From: Propionibacteriaceae bacterium
GTDB lineage: Bacteria; Actinomycetota; Actinomycetes; Propionibacteriales; Propionibacteriaceae
NCBI GenBank assembly: GCA_027346035.1
Contig: DAIESZ010000209.1
Location: 1-5,526 of the forward strand
Direction of reading: 5' to 3'
Length of the DNA: 5,526 nucleotides
The notes beneath the pieces were generated by a model that saw nothing but the letters and a program-made list of their open reading frames with translations, ran no database searches and was not told where the DNA came from. Shown in pieces: positions 1-5,155 of the stretch. How positions within the stretch are numbered: the first letter of the stretch is position 1; each line of letters starts with the position of its first letter. The translations under genes were made by a program, and so were the position numbers.

Positions 1-515
1 ACGAGCAGGCTGAGGGCGACGGCGACGGCGACCCCGACGAGCAGCGCCAGCAGCGTGCGTTGCAGGGCCTGATCGACGGCGCCGACGGCGTCACGCTGGC
101 GCTGCAGCAGCACGATGCCCCCGGCGCGGGTCGGGCGACCCTGGACCAGGACGGTGCTGCCCTGGTAGCGGCGCTGGGTCGAGATGGACCGGCCGGCGAG
201 CAGCTTCTGGACATCCGCGGTTGTGATGACCGGCGCCAGCGGGTCGTTCGTGGGTGCCACGCCCGCGGCGGTGACGACCACCGTGCGCACCTGCAGGGCC
301 CGCAGCACCAGCAGCGCGCGCCGCTGGGCGGTGGTCGCGTCGGCTCCGATGTCCGAGGTGGACTGGGCGGCGTCCGCCAGCCGGGACAAGGCGCGTTGCG
401 CCTCCGAGTTGGCCGCCGAGCGCACGAGCCCGACCGTGAGACCACCGGCGAGGACGCCGGTGATGACCGCGACCGTGGCCGCCAACCAGGCGATCCGTCC
501 GACCAGCGAGCGCAT
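1..515 (-). CDS. Sensor histidine kinase, N-terminal part (cut by window edge)
   Basis: This is the partner kinase of the response regulator just upstream. Its ATG (515-513) shares one base with the regulator stop TGA (517-515), so the two are probably co-transcribed and translationally coupled. The frame stays open for 171 codons and leaves the window. A first membrane segment spans about residues 8-31, after a short basic start (MRSLVGR). An extracytoplasmic stretch of about 120 residues follows, beginning with an Ala/Arg-rich, probably helical part (33-75) and then a beta-rich part around VRTVVVTAAGV and the VLVQGRP...GGIVLLQ strands, as in small dCache/PAS-like sensor domains. A second membrane segment starts near residue 154 and is unfinished. 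HAMP, the phosphoacceptor His and the ATPase domain would lie outside, so the kinase assignment rests on topology and on the regulator-kinase gene order. The signal sensed cannot be read. Confidence 0.85.
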   Translation of the reverse strand, partial: MRSLVGRIAWLAATVAVITGVLAGGLTVGLVRSAANSEAQRALSRLADAAQSTSDIGADATTAQRRALLVLRALQVRTVVVTAAGVAPTNDPLAPVITTADVQKLLAGRSISTQRRYQGSTVLVQGRPTRAGGIVLLQRQRDAVGAVDQALQRTLLALLVGVAVAVALSLL

Positions 516-1237
516 CACTCCGTCCTCTCGGCCGGGTCGGCCGAATAGCCGACGCCCCGGACCGTGCGGATCGGGCTGGCCTGCCCGAGCTTGCCGCGGA
601 TCTGGGCGATGTGCACGTCGACCGTGCGGGTCTCGACGTCTCCCGAGTAGCCCCACACCTCGCTCAGCAGCTGCTCGCGGCTGAACACCCGGCGCTGATT
701 GCGCATGAGGTGGGCCAGCAGGTCGAACTCGGTGGTGGTGAGGTTCACCGGACGCCCGTCGGCGTAGGCACGACGCTCCCCGGGGTCGATGACGACCCGG
801 CCGACGCTCACCTGCGCCGGTGCCGGTGCGGCCGCGCCCCGAGTGCGGCGCAGCACCCCGCCGAGCCGGGCGACGAGTTCGCGCGGGCTGAACGGCTTGG
901 TCACGTAGTCGTCGGCGCCCAGTTCCAGCCCGACGATCCGATCGACCTCGTCATCCCGGGCGGTGACGAACAGCACGGGTGTCCAGTCGCCCGACGACCG
1001 CAGCCGCCGGCACACCTCGATCCCGTCCATGCCGGGCAGGCCGATGTCGAGGATGACGGCCACCGGGGCGAAGCGGGCAACGGCGTCGAGGGCCTCGGTG
1101 CCGTCGCCGCAGCCCTGCACGCCGTATCCCGCCGCTCGCAGGTTGCGGCGCAGCAGGTCACGGATCGCGGCGTCGTCCTCGACGACGAGCACGAGTCCCT
1201 TCGTGGGGGTGGCCGGGGCCGCCTCGGACGAGGTCAC
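515..1237 (-). CDS. OmpR/PhoB-family response regulator
   Basis: A 240-residue two-domain transcription regulator of normal length for the family. The receiver covers about residues 14-130, with acidic pocket E20-D21-D22, phosphoacceptor D64 in the VILDIGLPGMDG motif, switch T92 (FVTAR) and invariant K114 (DDYVTKPFSPRE). A short Ala/Pro linker (about 133-142) leads to a C-terminal winged-helix domain. That domain shows the family signatures TTTEFDLLAHLM, REQLLSEVWGY, RTVDVHIAQIRGKL and IRTVRGVGY. The start used is GTG at 1237-1235. No clear Shine-Dalgarno sequence precedes it, so a leaderless transcript or a slightly later start is possible; the first 12 residues are not part of the fold. Phosphorylation by the kinase encoded directly downstream is expected. 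Target genes are unknown, and autoregulation through the adjacent divergent spacer is a reasonable inference. Confidence 0.95.
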   Translation of the reverse strand: MTSSEAAPATPTKGLVLVVEDDAAIRDLLRRNLRAAGYGVQGCGDGTEALDAVARFAPVAVILDIGLPGMDGIEVCRRLRSSGDWTPVLFVTARDDEVDRIVGLELGADDYVTKPFSPRELVARLGGVLRRTRGAAAPAPAQVSVGRVVIDPGERRAYADGRPVNLTTTEFDLLAHLMRNQRRVFSREQLLSEVWGYSGDVETRTVDVHIAQIRGKLGQASPIRTVRGVGYSADPAERTE

Positions 1238-1428
1238 CGGCGATCCGGCCGGGTGTGGCGCGGCGGTGCGGCCACGGTGGTTGGCGCAGCAGGCACAGGC
1301 CCAGCGTACCGGCGTCCGGCAAGGGATGGCGCGTCGGCGGCGAGACGACCCGGGCCGTCCGGCGGAACCGTGCCGGATCTACTCTGGTGCCAACCGGTCG
1401 GTCACCGTCGCCCCTGCAGGAGGTCCCC
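1238..1428. promoter_or_regulatory. Divergent intergenic region between two two-component operons
   Basis: These 191 bp separate two regulator genes transcribed away from each other, so both operons must be started here or be leaderless. On the plus strand TACTCT (1380-1385) fits the TANNNT form of an actinobacterial -10 box, about 43 nt before the GTG at 1429; I see no good -35 box. On the minus strand TACGCT (1308-1303) fits the same form, 65 nt before the GTG at 1237, also without a convincing -35. An imperfect dyad around CCCGGG (1345-1358) lies roughly midway. No clear 11-bp-phased direct repeat was found here. I see no gene in the spacer: the reading frames crossing it are extensions of the flanking genes or short and without a ribosome site. 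Confidence 0.5.
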
Positions 1429-2145
1429 GTGCGCCGTGCGCTCATCGTCGACGACGAACCTCAGATCCGCACGGTCCAGCGGGCATACCTGGTTGCCGAG
1501 GGCTTCGACGTGCTCGAGGCCGGTACCGGACGCCGGGCCCTCGACCAGGTGGCCGCCCATCCCGACATCGACGTCGTGCTGCTCGACGTCGGACTGCCCG
1601 ACATGAGCGGCATCGAGGTGCTCCGCACGATCCGCGCGTCGAGCGATGTGCTCGTGATCCTGGTCACCGCCCGCGCCGATGAGGTCGACAAGCTCGTCGG
1701 GTTGGGGCTCGGGGCGGACGATTACGTGACCAAGCCGTTCAGCCCGCGCGAGCTGGTGGCACGGGTGCTCACCGTGCTGCGCCGGCGTCCGCAGGCAGAC
1801 CCGGGGCGCACGGCCTCGGTCGAGCCGCCGGCCGACGTGCTGCGATACGACGCCGTGACGATCGACCGTGGGCGCCGCGAGGTGACCACGGGCGAGGGGC
1901 CGGTTGATTTGTCCGCCCTCGACTTCGACCTGCTGTGGGCGCTCGCCAGCGCTCCGGGACGGGTCTACTCGCGGGCTCAACTGCTCGAGAAGGTGTGGGG
2001 CTACGACTTCTACGGCGACGAGCGGGTCGTCGACGTGCACGTGCGCACGATGCGCAGCGCCCTCGGCGACGACGCCCACGAGCCGCGGATCATCGCCACC
2101 GTGCGCGGGGTCGGATACAAGTTCGTCGCCGGGCCGGCCGACTGA
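1429..2145 (+). CDS. OmpR/PhoB-family response regulator
   Basis: A 238-residue DNA-binding response regulator. The start is GTG at 1429, chosen because AGGAGG (1418-1423) precedes it by 5 nt and the receiver fold begins at once (RRALIVDDEPQIR). The frame extends upstream to about 1255, but that part is spacer-like. Receiver residues are acidic pocket D8-D9-E10, phosphoacceptor D53 (VLLDVGLPDMSG), switch T80 (LVTAR) and K102 (DDYVTKPFSPRE). The C-terminal winged-helix domain (about 142-232) shows SALDFDLLWALA, RAQLLEKVWGYDFYGD, RVVDVHVRTMRSALG and TVRGVGYKFV. The stop TGA shares one base with the ATG of the following kinase, giving a regulator-kinase operon. Between the switch and linker it is almost identical to the divergent regulator, but elsewhere it differs clearly, so these are two separate systems. 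Targets are unknown; the DUF2202 gene just beyond the kinase is a candidate by position only. Confidence 0.96.
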   Translation: MRRALIVDDEPQIRTVQRAYLVAEGFDVLEAGTGRRALDQVAAHPDIDVVLLDVGLPDMSGIEVLRTIRASSDVLVILVTARADEVDKLVGLGLGADDYVTKPFSPRELVARVLTVLRRRPQADPGRTASVEPPADVLRYDAVTIDRGRREVTTGEGPVDLSALDFDLLWALASAPGRVYSRAQLLEKVWGYDFYGDERVVDVHVRTMRSALGDDAHEPRIIATVRGVGYKFVAGPAD

Positions 2146-3272
2146 TGCGCCGGCTGTCGACCCGGCTGGTCGCCTCGCACGTGATCGTCGCGCTGATCGT
2201 CGGGGTCACCACCTTCCTGCTGGTCCGCTGGCTCGCCCCGACGCTGTTCGACCAGACCCAGATGCAGGGCGGCCAGGGGGGTCCGATGCAGCGGGGGGCC
2301 CCCAGCGGCTCTGCCCTCGGCACGGGGTTGCGTGCCGAGGTGAGCAGCGCGGTCACCAACGCCCTCGTGGTGGGCACGGTCGTCGGCTTCACGGTGGCCG
2401 TGGCCTTCGGGGTGTTCGCGGCGTGGCTGGTGTCGCGGTCGGTGTCGTCGCTGCGGGAGGCCACCCGGCGGATCGCCGAGGGCGACTACACGGCCGAGGT
2501 GCCGCGCGAATCGCTCACCGAACTGGCCGAACTGGCAGGCGATGTGCGCACGCTCGGCGCGTCGCTCGCCGACACCGAGGCCCGGAGGGTGCGGCTGCTC
2601 GGAGAACTCGCCCACGAGATGCGCACCCCGCTCACCGTCATCGACGGCTACATCGAGGGCATGATCGACGGCGTCATGCCCGCGGGCCAGGACGAACTGG
2701 GCGAGGTCAGTGACGAGGTCCGGCGGCTCCGGCGCCTGTCCGACGACCTGTCGATGCTGTCACGGGCCGAGGAGAACCGGCTCAGCATCCAGGCCACCCG
2801 GATCGACGTCGGGGAGGTCGTCACGACCAGCGCCGGACGGTTGACCCCGCAGGCCTCGGATGCCGGGGTGAGCCTCACGGTGTCGGTTCCGGACCAACCC
2901 GTGATGATCGACGGGGACGCCGACCGGCTCGCCCAGGTGGTCACCAACCTCGTCGGCAACGCCCTCCGGGCGACACCCGAGGGGGGACGGGTGGCGGTGT
3001 CGCTCTCGGTGGCGCCCGGCAGCGTCCGGATCGGCGTGACCGACACCGGGGAGGGCCTGGCCGCCGAGCAGCTCGAGCGGATCTTCGAGCGCTTCTACCG
3101 GGTTCCCGGACGGCGCAGCGTCGGGACCGACACCGGATCGGGGATCGGGCTGACGATCTCGCGGCGGATCGTCGAGGCCCACGGTGGCACGCTCACGGCC
3201 GCCTCCGACGGTCCCGGGCTCGGCGCGACGTTCACCGCCGTGCTGCCGAGCCCGGGGCCGTCCGGTCGCTGA
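2145..3272 (+). CDS. Membrane sensor histidine kinase (HAMP-HisKA-HATPase_c)
   Basis: A complete 375-residue class I sensor kinase, partner of the preceding regulator; its ATG (2145-2147) overlaps the regulator stop by one base. The order is: membrane segment at about residues 8-31; short extracytoplasmic loop at about 32-72; second membrane segment at about 73-96; HAMP at about 97-148 (RRIAEGDYTAEVP); dimerisation and phosphoacceptor domain with H157 in ELAHEMRTPLTVIDGY; ATPase domain with N-box N268/N272 (VVTNLVGNALRATPEGG), G1 box D300-TGEG, F-box FERFYR (314-319) and G2 box GSGIGL (331-336). All catalytic motifs are intact, so an active kinase is expected. The loop is only about 40 residues and is rich in Gln, Gly and Met with an imperfect 8-residue repeat. 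It has no recognisable sensor domain, so sensing may be within the membrane or through a partner. The gene ends 2 bp from the convergent DUF2202 stop. Confidence 0.96.
   Translation: MRRLSTRLVASHVIVALIVGVTTFLLVRWLAPTLFDQTQMQGGQGGPMQRGAPSGSALGTGLRAEVSSAVTNALVVGTVVGFTVAVAFGVFAAWLVSRSVSSLREATRRIAEGDYTAEVPRESLTELAELAGDVRTLGASLADTEARRVRLLGELAHEMRTPLTVIDGYIEGMIDGVMPAGQDELGEVSDEVRRLRRLSDDLSMLSRAEENRLSIQATRIDVGEVVTTSAGRLTPQASDAGVSLTVSVPDQPVMIDGDADRLAQVVTNLVGNALRATPEGGRVAVSLSVAPGSVRIGVTDTGEGLAAEQLERIFERFYRVPGRRSVGTDTGSGIGLTISRRIVEAHGGTLTAASDGPGLGATFTAVLPSPGPSGR
2261..2308 (+). repeat. Imperfect 24-bp tandem repeat in the kinase sensor loop
   Basis: GATGCAG occurs at 2261-2267 and again at 2285-2291, a period of 24 bp or 8 codons. 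It encodes MQGGQGGP followed by MQRGAPSG in the extracytoplasmic loop. The copies include a G6 tract (2276-2281) and a G6C5 tract (2293-2303). The frame is intact through both tracts. Confidence 0.6.
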
Positions 3273-3274
3273 CC

Positions 3275-3967
3275 TCAGCTGGTGGCGCAGGTGCCGGCGT
3301 TGCCGCCACGGTGTCCGCGCTGACCGGCGCCCCGGCCCCACGCGACCGCGTTGGCACCGCCCGACGCGGAGCCGCGTCCGGCGGTGGTGCCGTTGTCGGC
3401 GGCCCGGAAGGCGCGAAGGTGCTGTTCGGATGCCCGCAGCAGGTTGCTGAACACCTGGTCGACGGTGGCGTTGTCACTCGCGGCGATGGCGTCCTGGAGA
3501 TCGGCGATGTCGGTGGTCTCGACCGCGACGCCGGCGGCGTAGGCGCCGTCGAGGGAGGCCTTGCCCTGCTCGTAGAGGCTCGCGTACAGCGTGGTGAGTT
3601 CGTCATAGGCGTAGGTGCCCGGCGCCCGGCCCGTGCTGGGATCGGTGAGACCGAAGGTGGTGATGAGCCGGCCGACCGCGTCGAAGTGACGTTGCTCGCT
3701 CGTGGTGATCCGGCTCATCGGCGTCGCGCCGTCGTGCACCTCGGCGAGGGCGGCGTAGAGGTCGCGGGCCATCCGCTCCTCCTCCCGCATGAAGGCGATC
3801 TCCGCGGCCAGGCTGCTGCTCACCGTGGCGGAGGCCGACGGCGACGGGCTCGGAGTGGGGGACGGGGCGGCCAGTGCCACACCGGTGCCGACGACACCCG
3901 CGAGGGTTGCTCCGACGGCGATCGATGCGGTGAGGCGGCGGACGGCGGGGCGGCGACGGCGGTTCAT
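3275..3967 (-). CDS. Exported DUF2202 ferritin-like protein
   Basis: A 230-residue secreted protein. The start is ATG at 3967-3965, preceded by AGGAGG at 5 nt; an upstream extension to 4030 is open but has no ribosome site. Residues 1-12 are strongly basic (MNRRRRPAVRRL) and 13-34 hydrophobic with an ALA-A cleavage site, so export is likely. A Ser/Pro-rich linker (35-47) follows. The core, about 50-190, is the four-helix DUF2202 domain, recognised by EIAFMREEERMARDLY, TTSEQRHFDAV, FGLTDP, LYEQGKASLDGAY, VETTDIADLQDAI and LLRASEQHLRAF. Ferritin-like folds bind two metals through Glu and ExxH residues; E62/E63, E91 with H94, E150, and E181 with H183 are plausible ligands, which is inference. 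The last 38 residues are Gly/Arg/Ala-rich and end in a lone Cys (C227). The biochemical function of the family is unknown to me. It converges on the sensor kinase with a 2-bp gap. Confidence 0.9.
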   Translation of the reverse strand: MNRRRRPAVRRLTASIAVGATLAGVVGTGVALAAPSPTPSPSPSASATVSSSLAAEIAFMREEERMARDLYAALAEVHDGATPMSRITTSEQRHFDAVGRLITTFGLTDPSTGRAPGTYAYDELTTLYASLYEQGKASLDGAYAAGVAVETTDIADLQDAIAASDNATVDQVFSNLLRASEQHLRAFRAADNGTTAGRGSASGGANAVAWGRGAGQRGHRGGNAGTCATS

Positions 3968-4016
3968 GATTTCCTCCTGGACTGGGGATCGGCTGCCCGA
4001 TCCGGCGGTGTCACCG

Positions 4017-4044
4017 ACGCTACGGAGCACGGATGAGGGGTCGA
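4017..4044 (-). promoter_or_regulatory. Candidate promoter of the DUF2202 gene
   Basis: Read on the minus strand, TCGACC (4044-4039) and TAGCGT (4022-4017) are 16 nt apart. TAGCGT fits the TANNNT -10 form and the upstream hexamer matches TTGACA at 4 of 6 positions. Transcription would start near 4010, leaving a leader of about 40 nt that holds the AGGAGG site. The match is modest and was judged by eye. Confidence 0.3.
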
Positions 4045-4056
4045 GGAGGGTCGCGA

Positions 4057-4073
4057 TGAAGCTTGCGTGAAGC
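4057..4073 (-). promoter_or_regulatory. 11-bp-phased direct repeat, candidate regulator site before DUF2202
   Basis: On the plus strand TGAAGC occurs exactly at 4057-4062 and 4068-4073, separated by 5 nt (period 11); read toward the DUF2202 gene it is GCTTCA-N5-GCTTCA. One helical turn between direct half-sites is the usual layout for OmpR/PhoB-family regulators, of which this window encodes two. The site starts 3 nt after the methyltransferase stop and lies just upstream of the candidate DUF2202 -35 box, a sensible activator position. The binding protein is not known. Confidence 0.4.
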
Positions 4074-4076
4074 GGG

Positions 4077-4718
4077 CTACTGCGGCAGGGCCGTGCCGGT
4101 GACGAACCACCCGACGACCTTCGCCCCGGGCACGCCGCTGATGTAGCGCTGCTGACCCGCGGCCACCTCGAAGCCGGCGTCGACGAGCAGTGACGGAATG
4201 TCCCGGTCGAGGTGGCAGCCGCCGGCCACCTGACCCCACATCGGCTGCAGGCGTCGCTGCCATCGGGCCACCGCCGGGTCCGGGGCCAGCGAATGCTCGA
4301 CGAAGCGCAGTTCGCCGCCGGGACGCAGCACCCTGCGCGCCTCCTCGAGCGCGGAGCCGAGGTCGGGGATCGAGCACAGCGTCCACGTGGTGACGACCGC
4401 GTCGGCGCTGTCGTCGGGCAGGTCGATCCGGGCGGCGTCCAGGCTCACCCGCTCGACCCGGCCTCCGCGTCGGGCGAAGTCGTCGACCCGGTCGCCCGCC
4501 CGCGACCAGGCGACGTCGGAGGGTTCGACCGCGGCGACCGTGCGCACATCCGCGGGGTAGTGGGGCAGGTTGCGTCCCGACCCGAACCCGAACTCGACCA
4601 CATCGCCGCTCAGCCCGGCGCACACGGTGCGTCGCCACGACCCGACGAGCGGGTCGGTGAGGGTGAGGTCGACCAGGCGGGGAAACAGGTGGTCGTCGTA
4701 GATGCGGCGCAGGTTCAC
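4077..4718 (-). CDS. Class I SAM-dependent methyltransferase (METTL7/UbiE-like)
   Basis: A 213-residue soluble methyltransferase with a complete Rossmann-type SAM-binding core. Motif I is VVEFGFGSGRNLPHY (40-54), the acidic residue ending strand 2 is E65 in VAAVEPS, the post-motif acidic residue is D94, motif IV is the DDSADAVVTTWTLCSIPD stretch (102-119), and motif VI is RVLRPGGELRFVEH (129-142). The later WQRRLQPMWGQVAGGCHLDRD (starting near 153) is typical of bacterial relatives of METTL7 and of proteins often labelled phosphatidylethanolamine or UbiE/COQ5-type methyltransferases. The substrate cannot be deduced; small thiols, lipids or quinones are all possible. The start is GTG at 4718-4716, where the homologous region begins (NLRRIYDDHLFPRLVDL), though no clear Shine-Dalgarno sequence precedes it. 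The stop is TAG. The DUF2202 gene follows on the same strand after 109 bp, with its own candidate promoter, so a shared operon is uncertain. Confidence 0.92.
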   Translation of the reverse strand: MNLRRIYDDHLFPRLVDLTLTDPLVGSWRRTVCAGLSGDVVEFGFGSGRNLPHYPADVRTVAAVEPSDVAWSRAGDRVDDFARRGGRVERVSLDAARIDLPDDSADAVVTTWTLCSIPDLGSALEEARRVLRPGGELRFVEHSLAPDPAVARWQRRLQPMWGQVAGGCHLDRDIPSLLVDAGFEVAAGQQRYISGVPGAKVVGWFVTGTALPQ

Positions 4719-4748
4719 GGGTCCAGTGTTCCGCGCCCGTCCACATCA

Positions 4749-4767
4749 CCGACGCGCCGCGCGTCGG
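4749..4767. repeat. Near-perfect palindrome upstream of the methyltransferase
   Basis: CCGACGCG (4749-4756) is the exact reverse complement of CGCGTCGG (4760-4767), with 3 nt between; the inner C4757-G4759 pair extends the symmetry to 9 bp around C4758. It lies 30 nt before the methyltransferase GTG. As DNA it could be an operator dyad; as RNA with such a small loop it would form a somewhat shorter hairpin. It shares 4764-4767 with the larger inverted repeat. Confidence 0.6.
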
Positions 4768-4806
4768 GGGTCCCGCGGAAGTTCTCCGGACCCGCGGGAC
4801 CCCCGA
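4764..4806. repeat. 15-bp perfect inverted repeat, 13-nt loop
   Basis: The arm at 4764-4778 (TCGGGGGTCCCGCGG) is the exact reverse complement of 4792-4806, separated by 13 nt. Of the 15 pairs, 12 are G-C. It is the strongest stem in the non-coding part of the window and lies 45 nt upstream of the methyltransferase start. Neither side has a T tract, so it is not a classical intrinsic terminator. A U-less terminator, a leader-RNA structure of the methyltransferase transcript, or a binding site for a dimeric regulator all remain possible. Confidence 0.75.
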
Positions 4807-4942
4807 GGTGGGGATCGTCAACGGCGGGGACGGCACCGCGGGGCCGGGGATCGGGAGGGCGGCGGAGCGGCACGCCGGCAGGACACGCCGAGCGGTGTGC
4901 TGTGGGGGAGCGTGACACCTTGTCGGCCTGGATTTCGGAGCA

Positions 4943-4964
4943 GTTCACCGGATCGTCACCGGTC
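4943..4964 (+). promoter_or_regulatory. Candidate PHO-box-like direct repeat upstream of phoH2
   Basis: TCACCGG occurs at 4945-4951 and 4956-4962, an exact 11-bp period. Set as two 11-nt units starting at 4943 and 4954, the first seven bases read GTTCACC and CGTCACC. The Streptomyces PhoP box, as I remember it, is built from 11-nt direct units with a GTTCACC-type core; the core matches 7/7 and 6/7, while the rest of each unit fits poorly. Placement is reasonable, 28 nt upstream of a -10-like TAGCGT. Whether this organism has PhoP cannot be seen here. Confidence 0.4.
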
Positions 4965-4992
4965 AATGTCGGGGTCGGGGACCGAGCCTGAT

Positions 4993-4998
4993 TAGCGT
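4993..4998 (+). promoter_or_regulatory. Candidate -10 box for phoH2
   Basis: TAGCGT fits the TANNNT form of actinobacterial -10 boxes and is the same hexamer as in the candidate DUF2202 promoter. No good -35 box stands at 16-18 nt, which would suit an activator-dependent promoter served by the phased repeat just upstream. A start near 5005 would give a leader of about 150 nt. Confidence 0.3.
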
Positions 4999-5155
4999 GA
5001 TCGTATGGACGGTGTCCGATGACGGTCGGCGGATCGTGTCACGGCCGAACGGGCGAGGCACGTCACCGAATACCGCTCCTGCCTTCCCCGCCACCCTGAC
5101 CCACCCCTGGGGTCGGGCGACGATCGCGCACGGCCCCGCGTCCGAAGGAGTCCCC

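Larger units (their letters stand above)
4719..5155. other. 437-bp divergent intergenic region, no convincing gene
   Basis: This separates the methyltransferase (minus) from the phoH2 gene (plus) and should hold both promoters. It contains two overlapping dyads near the methyltransferase start (4749-4767 and 4764-4806), an 11-bp-phased direct repeat (4943-4964), a -10-like TAGCGT (4993-4998) and a small dyad ACCCCTGGGGT (5103-5113). Short open frames cross it, but none has a good ribosome site or a recognisable product. No tRNA or known riboswitch fold was recognised by eye. Confidence 0.6.

Noticed and set aside
1252..1285. GGTGxGGC-like repeats (1252, 1265, 1276) as operator half-sites
   Set aside because: Spacing is unequal (13 and 11 nt) and the sequence is simple G-rich spacer; chance is likely.
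1255..1428. Upstream extension of the second regulator
   Set aside because: The frame is open, but the AGGAGG site and the start of the receiver fold both place the start at 1429; the extension resembles spacer DNA.
611..1606. 331-codon plus-strand frame across the first regulator
   Set aside because: It is the antisense of the regulator and spacer, with no recognisable domain; the minus-strand product has all family motifs.
3240..3310. Terminator between the convergent genes
   Set aside because: Only 4-bp stems such as GGCG-CGCC and the self-complementary GCCCGGGGC were seen, with no T tract; not enough to call a terminator.
3968..4030. 21-residue N-terminal extension of the DUF2202 protein
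   Set aside because: The ATG at 3967 has a strong ribosome site and begins a proper signal peptide; the extension would bury it and cover the candidate promoter region.
3964..4836. 290-codon minus-strand frame across the methyltransferase
   Set aside because: It is Arg/Pro-rich and out of frame with the clear methyltransferase motifs, typical of a shadow frame in high-GC DNA.
4715..4966. 83-codon minus-strand frame ending in a GTGA overlap with the methyltransferase start
   Set aside because: The overlap looks like translational coupling, but the frame opens with TTG, has no ribosome site, is Pro/Arg-rich with lower third-position GC than the real genes, and contains both dyads. I favour non-coding DNA.
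5019..5099. 26-codon frame ([13 protein letters not shown]...) as a leader peptide before phoH2
   Set aside because: No ribosome site and no regulatory residue run or terminator structure behind it.
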